Shown here: piece after piece, positions 12,191 to 22,647 of the stretch
Position numbering within the stretch: the stretch's first letter is position 1
Layout of the letters: every line of letters begins with the position of its first letter
Origin: Climacium dendroides
Lineage: Eukaryota > Streptophyta > Bryopsida > Hypnales > Climaciaceae
Length of the DNA: 64,000 nt
Assembly (NCBI GenBank): GCA_950106755.1
Contig: OX467088.1
Coordinates: forward strand, 3,952,001-4,016,000
Reading direction: 5' to 3'
Notes under the pieces: generated by a model
Database searches by the model: none
The model's input: the letters and a program-made list of their open reading frames with translations, nothing else
What the model was told of the DNA's origin: nothing
Program-made: the position numbers and the translations under genes

Positions 12191-13193
12191 TTGGTCGTAA
12201 CCAGAGGAGGCTCAAAAACTGATCCTACTGCTCTAATTGAACCTGAAGAAATTGAATCTCCAGATTCTAGCTCTCATAGTAGCTTACACCTTCATTCTTC
12301 CCAAGATTCTCCACAATTCTTTGATTTGCAGAACACATTGAAGGAAACTACCAAGGAAGTGAGATTTAATGATAACCTTCCCACGCAAACCGAATTGAAG
12401 GAAAATGAATTTCAATTCATTCAAGTAGGAACTCCGTTTCATCCACCAAGCCTTAGGTCTAGATCTAAAACAAGGAAAAGTAGTAACCTTTCTTCTCCAT
12501 ATGATCTATGGGATGACATGTCTAGAGCAAAAGCTAACATTTCTTTTGGACAGTTGATCAATGTAGCACCAACATTGTGGAAACAGTTCAAGGAGGGTGC
12601 TACAATTCTTAGAGCTCCAAAAATGGTAGGACAAGTCAACAAGGTAGAACCTTTGCCACTACTTAATCAGTTTGATGTTGATCTAGAGGAACCAAAAGTA
12701 GTGGTTATGAAACCAAAATCAGACCTTCAGAAGTCTATAGAAACCTTTGAGCTAGTTGAAATTGAAGTAGAAATTTTGGATAAGATCATTACAAAAACTT
12801 TAGTGGATGATGGAAGCGAGGCTAATATCATGCCTGCATTCACTGTGCGTAAATTAGGTCTTGAGATTACTCATCCATCTTTTGTTACTTTAAAATGTGC
12901 TGATCAAAGGTCGGTCAAAACCCTAGGCCGGATTAGAGATTTTAGGATCCAAACCGGAGGGGTAGATTATATGGTTACCTTTGAAGTTTTACAACTTGAA
13001 GAAGAAACCAACGGATCTTACCCTCTCTTTTTAGGTCGTGGATTCCTCTGCCAATGCGGTGGAGTGGTTAATTGGGTTGATAAGCATCCGACCTTTACCT
13101 ATAGACCTCAAAACACTAGGACCATGGTTGCAATTGTATCTAAAGGTCTGTTGTTAAACGGTGAATTAGAATTAGGACTACCATTGTTTCAAG
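12191..13193 (+). pseudogene. Ty3/gypsy protease region, interrupted by hAT insertion
   Basis: The open frame has an acidic, low-complexity first half and then a retropepsin-like segment. There, LVDDGSEANIM matches the D(S/T)G-type catalytic loop of plant gypsy proteases, with DDGS in place of the usual DTGS. It is followed by LGRIRDFRI and the strand/flap pattern FLGRGFL. The reading frame is cut after codon ...PLFQ by the hAT element. When the 8-bp duplication is counted once, the same frame continues at 26960 into the spacer before reverse transcriptase. Confidence 0.7.
13186..13193. repeat. hAT target-site duplication, left copy
   Basis: GTTTCAAG here is repeated exactly at 26952-26959. 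Eight base pairs is the hAT superfamily length. Confidence 0.93.
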
Positions 13194-13204
13194 CAGGGTT
13201 ATCT

Positions 13205-13450
13205 ATCCGGACGTGACGTGGGCTTTTCACATCCGGATGTCATGATGCGTCCGTCTTGACGTGTCGTGACGTCGTCAGGATCCGTCACCAATACTGACGT
13301 GACCGTTTCAGCATGGATGAAGTCTGTCCAGCTGTGGACGGACTCCTAGACGGCCTCCCAGACAATAAGCCGTCCCTCGGACGGGAAGACGTCACCTGGA
13401 CGGCAGGCCATTTCCGTTGGGCTTAGGGTCCACCCGTCGACACATCAGCC
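13205..13450. promoter_or_regulatory. Left-terminal CCGTC/GACGG motif cluster
   Basis: GACGG, CCGTC and GACGTGACG words are crowded here, including the dyad CCGTCCCTCGGACGG at about 13371-13385. The cluster lies between the element end and the transposase TATA box. The same words make up the other three arrays of this element and are absent from neighbouring DNA. Confidence 0.75.
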
Positions 13451-13506
13451 GCCTGCGTCAGTCCGTCTAGCTGGGTTTTAGGGTTTTAGGATCGCCCTGA
13501 AAGGTG

Positions 13507-13514
13507 TATATTAA
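13507..13514 (+). promoter_or_regulatory. TATA box of hAT transposase gene
   Basis: TATATTAA lies 222 bp before the transposase ATG and just downstream of the motif cluster. The kinase-like and RING genes of the same element have the same arrangement. Confidence 0.5.
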
Positions 13515-13728
13515 GGACTTACGCCTATTCAAGATTACTTTTCCTTGCTCATTTTGGCTTTCATGACTTGGTTGGAGTACAACCATTGCGGTAAAGCAAA
13601 ATCCAAGAAGAATGTGTTGTGGTGGCACTTGTTGTGAGAGCAACAAGTATTGCTTCTACATTGCATTTCATACAGAATACTAATCTTCTTTCTTGTGCAG
13701 GGGCAAGTAGGAAAGAATAGATAAAGCA

Positions 13729-16700
13729 ATGGGTGGAGGAAGATCACATTGGGAACCTTGGTACACACTACGAGTGGATGGAAAAGTTGCTTGCAAGTTT
13801 TGCGAAGCTTTGCTAAGCTATCGAAAAGATCGGTTGCTTTTCCATTTGGGGTACCGACAAATAGACAAGCTCCCTGGAGTGAGAGCCTACACTAAAGTTA
13901 GTGCAGCCGTGAAGCTAATGTTTTTTAATTGCGGAGGGGACATACTTGCAAGCACTTCGGACAGGAGTGGACAGGATGTGGAAGTGACATCTCCATCAAT
14001 GGTACTTCCGAGTGTTGTACGTGGTGAGCAAGAACCTGATGCCTCAATCTCAGGAAACGATGGAGGAGAAAACACTAGGGGACAGAGCTCTCAAGTACGA
14101 TCATCAGATGCACCCAACCCGAGTTTGGCCCAGAGTCGATCAATGAGGCAATTGTCTGTGCAAGAAGGAATGAATACATCAAACAAGCAAGTACTAGACA
14201 AAAAGTGGGCTAAGTTCTTCTATGAAGCCAATATACCTTTCAATGTAGCGAGGCATCCGGCTTTTTTGGATGCCATGAAATCAACATCAGAATCGAGAGT
14301 AGGCTACAAACCTCCAGCGTACCATGCACTTCGTACAAACCTCATGAAATTTACAAAAGACGAAGTGGCGGCAATGGTAGCGGAGAAGACAAAGGCACCA
14401 ATCCACAAGTACAGCGTTACAATATGCTCTGATGGATGGGACAATGTCAACCATCGACCATTGATGAATGTCATGTTGGCATGTACAAGTGGAGAGGTAT
14501 TTCTTGGATCCATAGACACAACAGGCGAACGCAAAGATGCTACTTATGTGGCTAATTGCATGGGTAATTATATTGACATGGTAGGGGCGCAAAATGTGGT
14601 ACAAGTTTGTACAGACAATGCAGGGAACATGTTGGCTGCTAGTGCTTTGTTACTTCGTCGATTTCCACACTTATATTTTCAAGGGTGTTCAGCACATGCA
14701 CTTGACCTTTTACTTGAAGATTGGGGCAAATAAGATTGGATAAAAAGTATGGTCAAGTAGCCAAGTCAATTGTGAAATACATTCGCACACATCACATGCC
14801 ACTTGCAATTTTTCGACGACATTCTCCTAATCTCATTTTGAAGAATCCCGTTGAAACACGCTTTGCAACCATGTTCCTTATGATTGAGCATTTGGTACAT
14901 GTGAGGGTAGCGATAGAATCAACAGTCCACGATCCGCAATGGAATGAGTACACAGAGAGATTGACATCAGAGGAAAAGAAAAGAAAAGCCAACGATGTGC
15001 GACGGTATGTACGAACGGATGAATTTTGGAGAAGATGTTTAAACTTTGTGCACGTAGTGGAGCCCGTATTGGTTGCTCTTAGAGAGTTTGATGGCAAGCG
15101 CCCATGCTTAGACAAGGCATGGCTTGTGATGAAAAAGGTGGAAAAGCATGTTTTATCTCTATGGGATCCACCATTTTCTTTAGAACCACGGTATGCAATT
15201 CCTGCCATCGATGATTTCTACAAGCGTTGGGACATGCTAAGGACAGATTTGCATTATGCTGGGGCTCTATTGAATCCTTTTTTACTTGACGAAGTTTTGC
15301 TAATGGATGATGACGAGGCAAGAGAAGGCATATTGAGAGTATTGCACAAATTGGCTGTTCCAGATCAAGCATTTGCTTCAGCTTTGTCTGAGTACCAAGC
15401 ATTTCGAGATCGTCGGGGCATTTTTGGTGGACTGCCCGATGTAAACAATTTAAATTTGCAGCCTCACGAATGGTGGGACCTTCTCGGAGCCGGTGCTCGT
15501 ACACTTGTACCAATTGTAAAAAAGATCCTCGCCCATGTGTGCTCTGCATCGTCGTGTGAACGCAATTGGAGCATGTATTCGTTTGTCCACAACAAATCAC
15601 GCAATAGACTGACATCAGAGCGTGTTCAAGAATTGGTTTACATTTACACCAATTCCAAAACTCTTAGAGAAAGGGCTGCAGCAAATTCGACAAGGTGGTA
15701 CACCGAGAACATGATGTCAAAAGATTCCATGACCGATGAATCGGATGGTCTAGACCGTGGTTCGGTTCGCTCTAACCCCAATGATGATGATTCAGATGAC
15801 AATTCCAATGATGGCGATGACCCACCATTCCATGGATTTCAGGGGGCGAGAGGAGTGTGTCCTCTAATTGATGCATCTGTATTTGACTTTGAAGAGGGGG
15901 ATAATAACGACAATGACCACGAGGGATATGATGGAAGTCCAACACAAATGCCACAAGGGTGGAATGTTGGGCCAAGCAGGGGAAATACGAATGAAGACAT
16001 TGTGGCACCGAGATCACTAAATCCAGATTCTATCGATGTACAAGTTGATGCCCCAATGGAAAGAGATAGTGTTGACATGGAAAGAGGACGTGAACAAGAC
16101 GTAGTAGTACCACAATCATTGCCTATGAGGACCACCCACGGAGAAGGGCCCCCTCATAGTGGAGAATTAGATATGCCCCCTCCAAGTCAAGGGGATGTTG
16201 CACTACAACGTCAAACACCAATACTAGAGAATCTACAAATTCAAAGTTCTGCCAGGCCATCTAATTCCGGAGTTCGTCTACATGGACCCACTTCAACGAT
16301 AGGTACATGATTGGCTAGTATGGTGTTCCAGCATACGACTACAAACCCGACTTCATTGCACCCACCTACACGTGCCAATAATCGTCGGAAGCATCCACGA
16401 CATGAAGGTACTACTAGTCAACGTGTGAGTCCTAGAACATGTAGAAGACTAACGAGAGAAGAAGCGGCATCCCAACCATTTTCAAGAAAAGTTCACATAG
16501 GAGGGCCTAGTATAGATGGCATTATAGACGCAACGGGCCAACGGCCTATTCGAACGTTGTCTTCTATAATTCGACCACAACGAAATCAAAATTCGAATGC
16601 CTCTAGCGAAAGTGGTAGTGCAACATCCAGTGATGAGGGCGAGTCCATCGATGCTAGTATAGGCGAAGATGGTGAGGTTCCAAGAGATAGTGATTATCTA

Positions 16701-16811
16701 GGGACAGTGCCTCGACAAGGTCCACGAGTAGAAAGTGGTGGTAATGAACCAATTGTAGCAGAAGTAAATGCCAATACTTCTAGGCGCATTCTTAGGCATG
16801 GAAGACGTTGA
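13729..16811 (+). pseudogene. hAT transposase (BED, DUF659, hAT dimerisation), nearly intact
   Basis: The protein would bind the element ends and cut and paste it. The N-terminus has a BED-type zinc finger (WEPWY, CKFC, then a HLGY His segment). DUF659 follows, with SDGWDN (Asp codon 14431) and CTDNAGN (Asp codon 14614). After the break come a long helical region and the dimerisation domain with SSCERNWSMYSFV (Glu codon 15558), so D-D-E and the conserved Trp are kept. The C-terminal 280 residues are acidic low-complexity. Damage: a TAA plus frameshift at about 14721-14735 and an in-frame TGA at 16308-16310, after which the frame stays open to 16811. A short intron at the first break cannot be fully excluded. 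The start at 13729 precedes the BED domain directly. Confidence 0.9.
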
Positions 16812-17394
16812 ATGTTTTTCAAAAGACAATAGGATCTTCATGTTTTCAAATGCAATGGATTTTGAGGCTCAATACCTTACATTTTGAAATCGGCATTAAT
16901 ATGAAGTAGTACTTTTGTTCCTTTCATTCTATCCTTCATTTATGGTAAGGGTTTCAATTTATTTTGATACATATTGTAACTAATATGATTTGATTTCCAT
17001 GTTTAGCTTTTCTAAAATCAAAATAAATAGATTTTTTCATTAAATTAAAAAAGGCATAACTAGAAAATGGTTTCTTATACTAGCCAAAAATATTAAAATA
17101 TTCTACTGATTTTGAATAAAAAGATAAATTTGGGTTGATAGTCAAATTTGACTTTAAGGTGTTTGTTGTAGTTGTTTACTTGTTTGAGGTGTGATAAAAA
17201 AAAGATACACTCAATGTTTAGATAAAATACATTTATATATATAAAAAAACGAGTACAAAATGGATTGAGGGCACAAAGTGTGCTACATTGCTATGGATGT
17301 CCTGAAGCCGATACTATAATAACCACATTTGCTAAGAAAACATTAATTTTGCAAATCTATAGTAATACACTATCATCTAATCCTCATTGCACGC
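16812..17394. other. AT-rich spacer between convergent genes
   Basis: This separates the 3' ends of the plus-strand transposase and the minus-strand kinase-like gene inside the hAT element. It is AT-rich, has poly(A)-signal-like AATAAA words on both strands, and contains no ORF of note. Confidence 0.6.
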
Positions 17395-19038
17395 TTATTC
17401 ATCTTGAAGGTCTTGTTCTTTCCGGGCCTCGCGGTAGCAATCCACGGGTGGTGTCCAAAACGTTGGAGCACCACTTAGACGTTGCACGGCAAATGTCACT
17501 GAGCGTCGTTGTAGTGGCTCCACCTTGCACAATTCACCCAGTATCGCTTGAAATGTACCAAATGCTGTATGGTCAGAAATCATCTCTGTATTTTCGCGAT
17601 CCTTTTTCCATACCTTCATAGCCAATCTCCCTATGGAGTATCCATCCGTGTGTATACTAACAGATGGTGGCTTACCCATGCGACTAGGAGATGTTGAAGT
17701 TCCTGTCTCTCCAACCATGTACATCAACTCCGGAGCCACCTACCAACGTTGCTTGCGAGTTGCCTGCAACTTATTTGCACAACTGAATTGGTAAAGAGAA
17801 GGGGTTTCTTCATTGATGCGGCTACCCATTTCCCAATTACATAGACCAATCCACACGGTTCTTCCATCGTCATTCGGAAAGTGAAGCATGATGTTCTCCG
17901 ATGTGATGTCGTTGTGCAGTATTGAACATTGTTGCACTGCATCCACAATGCAGAGCAACGCCCACGCAAGTTCGGTGCGCTTCCGTCTGTATGCCATAAG
18001 TCGTTTCATGGCTTGCATTGTTTGTGGAGTTGCATGGTAAGCCACCTCCCCAATTTCGTCTGGGTCTCGGGTCTTCTCATCAAGGGTAAACATGACGCCC
18101 AGAGTACCTCCATTCCACCATTGAGAATAACACTCCATGGTCATGTCATTTATGACAAAGAATTTGATGACCCCTGGATGATCGCATGGACAAACCAATG
18201 CCTCAATGGACAACTTCTCCCTTGACTTCTTCAAGTCATCAACGCGCACGGCCGACTTCCCAGCTAATTCCATATTCTCGGGAATATGGTTCGAATTCTG
18301 AAGACAAACCTTGCGCACCCTCCTGTGCCCCCCTTGTTTGTTATGGCCAGACAACGGAACCACCACAACTCCTCTCTCCAGAAAAACCACTCCACCTACA
18401 GCTTGTTGACCAAAGGCCAAGTTTTGACTTCGCTGAAACCACGGAGCAGAACGGATGTTGTTTGAAGATAGTCCCCGCATTGCTTCATGCCACCAATACA
18501 CCTTCTTGTGCAACAAATTCAATGCTTGTTGTTTGGGAACTACACTCTTTTGAAAGCCTTTGATTTTTTCCGCAACTTGGGCAAGGTTGAAGATGCATGT
18601 TTGCACTTGTGACTCCAGCCAATGATTGAAGTATTCCTTTGTGCGGTCTTTCAACCACTCATCCTCGCTCATTGTTGTCCAAAACATGTGGTGGAACTTT
18701 TGTTTGATGGCATCCACCCCCTGTAATCCGTGCGACACATATGTTGTGTTCAACTGCGGAATCGAATACTGCTCAAAAAAACCCAACGCCACTTCATGCA
18801 ATTTGCGCGTTGCAACCTTGCTTGGCCACTTCTCTGGATTTGTGGCCTTGTGCCTTTTCCGTTACTTTTTCTTCGACTTCGAAGACTCTCCCGCACCCAC
18901 AATTGCTATGGCTCCTTCTGCAGCTACAGCCTCTGAAATCTGGCTTTCTGATTCCGCAGACGGGTCCAAACTCGTTCCATCTCCAACTCCTGAAAACTAC
19001 GCATCAACCTTCCTCTTCGAGAAATCGCGACCAGCCAT
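17395..19038 (-). pseudogene. Pseudokinase-like gene carried by the hAT element
   Basis: One minus-strand frame runs from ATG at 19038 to 17395 (548 codons). It has three in-frame stops (18997-18999 TAG, 18862-18864 TAA, 17740-17742 TAG) and no frameshift. The C-terminal half has a protein-kinase plan: a helix-C-like IEALVCPCDHPGVIKF, a hinge with NGG, LHNDITSENIML in place of HRDLKPxNIxL, an APELM motif after the third stop, and DGYSIGRLAMKVW as the alpha-F segment. The VAIK lysine and the DFG motif are not recognisable (IGLCNWE at the DFG position), so it is probably a pseudokinase. The N-terminal 330 residues are unfamiliar and begin with a basic KKK.RKRHK stretch. Promoter: TATATAAT and a 20-bp motif array lie upstream. 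Confidence 0.75.
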
Positions 19039-19223
19039 TGTGATAGTAGTGATAATCCAAAGGAATTAGGAATTCAGGTTCCACAAAGTGAAAAAACGCC
19101 CCCTTACCCTCAAACCAGCCTCTCACAAGCACCCGCGCTCCCAAGCAAGGACTGCAACCAATCCAAGACAAGCGAGCACCGTCAGAGCAAGAGAGACTAT
19201 GGCAGAAATGAATCCAACCCCCT

Positions 19224-19231
19224 ATTATATA
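19224..19231 (-). promoter_or_regulatory. TATA box of pseudokinase-like gene
   Basis: The minus strand reads GGGTATATAATAGG, 193 bp before the ATG. It lies between that gene and the 20-bp repeat array. Confidence 0.5.
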
Positions 19232-19255
19232 CCCATTTCCTCTCAACGGCATAAC

Positions 19256-19630
19256 CGTCGAGCTGGACGAGCATGCCGTCCACATCGACGGGCATGCCGT
19301 CGAGAGAACAGACAGGTTGTCGAGAGGACAGTCATGCCGTCGAGAGGACAGTCATGCCGTCGAGAGGACGGACAGGCCGTCGAGAGGACGGTCATGCCGT
19401 CGAGAGGACGGTCATGCCGTCGAGAGGACGGTTGTGCCGTCGAGAGGACGGACAGGCCGTCGAGAGGATGGTTGTGCCGTCGAGAGGACGGACAGGCTGT
19501 CTAGAAGACGGTCATGCTGTCGACAGGACGGACATGCCGTCGAGTGGACGATCGCGTCGTCCAGATCGACGATCATGCTGTCAAGAGGACGGACTCCGTC
19601 CCCCATCCACGGGCGTCCAGGGCGTCCAGG
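19256..19630. repeat. Tandem 20-bp array of CCGTC-N5-GACGG dyads
   Basis: About fifteen units of a 20-bp repeat (consensus GCCGTCGAGAGGACGGTCAT) run in phase. Each unit contains the perfect inverted motif CCGTC-GAGAG-GACGG. The array lies directly upstream of the TATA box of the minus-strand pseudokinase-like gene. Long ORFs across it on both strands are artefacts of the repeat having a period of 20. Confidence 0.92.
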
Positions 19631-20576
19631 GGACGAAAAGATCGTCGAAACAAGCTGTCACCCAAAGTGCTGGAAGCATGGAATTAATTGCGAATCCTTG
19701 TTCGGGGAATTTTTCAATTATCTTGTTTTCCACCCTGGGACTTGTCAGGACAGGTGTCCATGTTTGAACTACTACATTGTCTATGGTGGCGGGAAGTTTT
19801 GGAGTGCCAATTAGATGTTCACGTTTGTTCCTATGGATGTACAAATAAATACCAATAATGACTTTCAAATGTAGATGAAGGGTTTAGGGTTTAGGTTCGA
19901 ATAAAATGGAATTTTATTTAGTTGCACATAAATAAAGGGAAAAACATAGACCAAAATTACAAAAGGGCATATTCAAAACATCCTAATTTAAGACCTGGAA
20001 TATTTTTGATGTTCACATAAAAAATTGGGTCAACTCATTTGCACCCATAATAAGAAAGTTGTGGCCAATGTTTGTATTACAACGATCAAGGCATCCCCTC
20101 ACAACTTAAATAATTTATATGGATCAAATTTAAATGCAATGAATTTTAGAATTCCATATAGAGTAATTTCACCATTGGGATTATTGTAATTTGATTCCAA
20201 GCTTCCCTATATGTAAGTGCACCTAACAATTTCACAATTTAGTATTTCTTGAATATTCAACCTGCATATACTCAATACAAACATACAAACATTCACTAAT
20301 TTACTAAGTCCATATCAAATATACAAAATCAAAGACAAAATGGCCCTCTAAAAGCTAAACTCTGATATAGTAAACTTAATTTTAAAATCGTTCATTAAAA
20401 AAGATATCTAAAAAATCCTAAACAAAAATGTATAATATAGAATCATTGATTCATTACAAATTTTCTTACTTCTTGCATTTGATCCAATACACCAAAACAA
20501 GAGGACTTCCCCTATCTATGCTGAAAGATAAACTTATACTCTGACTTATGTTTCCAAGTAAATCCTAAACTCTAAT

Positions 20577-20770
20577 AATCTATACCCTATACCCTAAACC
20601 CTAAACCCTAAACCCTATACTCTATACACTATACCCTAAACCCTATACTCTATACACTATATCCTAAACCCTATACGCTATACTTTGTACCCTATATCCT
20701 AAATCCTATACGCTATACTTTGTACCCTATACCCTAAACCCCACACCCTATATCCTAAACCTATACCTTA
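20577..20770. repeat. Degenerate telomere-like CCCTAAA tract
   Basis: The tract consists of CCCTAAA, CCCTATA and near variants in loose tandem (three perfect CCCTAAA in a row near 20593). It is interstitial: unique element sequence continues on both sides. The same sort of tract recurs briefly at 36404-36440. Confidence 0.85.
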
Positions 20771-21264
20771 AATGCTCTTTCTTATTTTCCTTTTAAGACT
20801 ATTTGATGTTGCTCAACTTTATGTGATTTTAGCAAATAATTTCAAATTGAAGTAAGACCAAATCCAAAAATAGATGAATGGATTCTAATATTTCATATAG
20901 TTTTCTAACAAATGTTTCGCCGAAAACCGTAATATATTACATTTGTCCTTTGGGTTGAAATTTTGATCTAGTTTCTTGTCCTATATACTAAAAGTCTTTT
21001 AACTAATGGTTTTAGTTTAATTTAGGATACTAACACTTTTGAATCTAAAACTCATATCTATACTTTACTTATTCCCTATTACATTAAAAGTGAACCGATA
21101 TGGTGTTTCACAGAATAGAATTTAGATAATTAAAGAATATATAATCTTTAAATGGAAATACTGACATCCTCATATAACCGCTAGTTAATTCTCAAAATCA
21201 TAGAATCATGCAAGTTGACTGAAGTGTGAAGCCAAGAATACCTTAACATCCATAATATTCCCTG

Positions 21265-21370
21265 TACCTTTATAATATCACATTTTAACACTATGTGATG
21301 TTACAGAAGTGGAGTGGCTGTTGCAATTTTGTATTATTATACGGTGTTAAAATGTGATATTATAAAGGTA
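21265..21370. mobile_element. 106-bp MITE with 27-bp perfect inverted repeats
   Basis: The first 27 bases (TACCTTTATAATATCACA...) pair perfectly with the last 27, leaving a loop of about 50 bp. No transposase is present. A third partial match (TAATATCACACTATG) follows at 21382. I cannot define the target duplication with certainty, so the superfamily is open. Confidence 0.75.
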
Positions 21371-21889
21371 TTGGACCTCTGTAATATCACACTATGTAAA
21401 ATTATGGTATTACAAAGGACCTTGTGATTTTAGTAGTATGATAGTGGTTGGCGCTTGCTATGCTACACATTCATCATTTGAATTTTATTGAATTTCTATG
21501 TATTAGATAAAATAAAGAACACAAATTTCAATAAACCTTCAAATAAAAGTTTCAATAAACCTTCCATTTACTACTAAAATCTTTATAAATTTTTTTTATA
21601 AATAAGAATATATTGAAATATAAAATAAATATTTATTGAATGATGAATGAAATATATCCAATGGTGAATGTTGTAAAAGATAAAATATATAATAAAATGC
21701 ATTAGTAATTTGACTCAATTGTTACAAACAATGGCAAAACAAATTGAAGAATTGAAAAGAAAACTTGTAAATCTCAAAAACGTTTTAAACAACTTTGTTG
21801 AGAGATCCAAAATTGCTTCAATTGAATGAATTTTTCACATCATTTGGTAGTAGCAATAAAAAATTTCAATCATGAACACACAAAGGGCA

Positions 21890-22370
21890 AGCCGTCAAGG
21901 GGACGGGCAAGCCGTCGAGGGGACGGGCAGGCCGTCCAGCTCAACAGACAAGTCGTCGAGGGGACGGGTAGGCCATCCTGCTCGACAGACAAGCCGTCGA
22001 GGGGACGGGCAAGCCGTCCAGCTTGATGGACAAGCCGTCGAGGGGACGGATAAGCCGTCCAGCTCGACAGACAAGCCGTCGAGGGGACGGGCAAGCCGTC
22101 GAGGGGACGGGCAGGCCGTCCAGAAGGACGGGCAAGCTGTCGAAGGAACTCGCGGGCGGCGCCGTAATGATTTTTCAGTCCTCTTTTCGGCGTCGCGGAC
22201 GGCGCCGTAATGATTTTCCAATCCTTTTTTCGACGCCCCGCGCCTTCGGATGGCTTTCCAAACTTGTCCCGAACCTCTGGACAGCTTTCCAATCCTGTCC
22301 CGAACCTTCGTGGATGGATTGATCGTCCATTCCAAGGCCGTCCCACATCCCTGGACGCTCTGGATTCGAG
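21890..22370. repeat. Tandem 20-21-bp dyad array upstream of the RING gene
   Basis: About twelve units occupy 21890-22145. They alternate AAGCCGTCGAGGGGACGGGC (dyad CCGTC-N5-GACGG) with a variant containing CCGTCCAGCTCGACAGAC. Then come two copies of a roughly 48-bp unit with GGACGGCGCCGTAATGATTTT (22148-22240) and two of a CTTTCCAA...TGTCCCGAACCT unit (22250-22308). The array abuts the RING gene promoter and shares its motif with the other arrays of this hAT element. Confidence 0.9.
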
Positions 22371-22427
22371 CTGGACGACATGATTACGTCCTAATCACCG
22401 AGCGTAATTGGGTTGGTAATTTGGAGC

Positions 22428-22435
22428 TATAAGTA
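22428..22435 (+). promoter_or_regulatory. TATA box of RING gene
   Basis: TATAAGTA lies 220 bp before the ATG at 22648, almost the same spacing as in the transposase gene. Confidence 0.45.
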
Positions 22436-22647
22436 TGTTTATTGGGCTCATTTGAAATCGCTTCCTCTTTTGAGTTGCTTTGTCCTTGCTTGAGAAAGCT
22501 TTGCATTGTAATTCGAGAGGAAGTGTTATACATCTGGCATTTGTTTTGCCACTTTTCAGTTGCCTTCACGCAACAGAAGGCAAAGCAAATTGTCAGTGTA
22601 TCTGCAAACAGACTACAGGTACAGGGAATTTGAGACAGGTATCCAAA

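Larger units (their letters stand above)
10590..13193 (+). mobile_element. Ty3/gypsy retrotransposon, left part (gag to protease)
   Basis: Gag, two zinc knuckles and an aspartic-protease-like region lie in order on the plus strand. The element is interrupted at 13193 by the hAT insertion and resumes at 26960 in the same reading frame, with GTTTCAAG duplicated at the break. No 5' LTR or primer-binding site could be identified; the left end abuts the TCCGG-rich element. Confidence 0.85.
19640..21889. other. AT-rich spacer between divergent hAT cargo genes
   Basis: This separates the upstream arrays of the pseudokinase-like gene and the RING gene. No gene is visible. It holds a telomere-like tract (20577-20770) and a small inverted-repeat MITE (21265-21370). 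Confidence 0.65.

Noticed and set aside
20577..20770. CCCTAAA tract as a chromosome end
   Set aside because: It is degenerate and flanked on both sides by element sequence, so it is interstitial.
19256..22370. Regular 20-bp repeats that might be a CRISPR array or satellite genes
   Set aside because: The units are head-to-tail repeats without unique spacers, in a plant genome. Long ORFs across them (for example 19088-19767 and 21870-22346) come from reading a 20-bp period in several frames.
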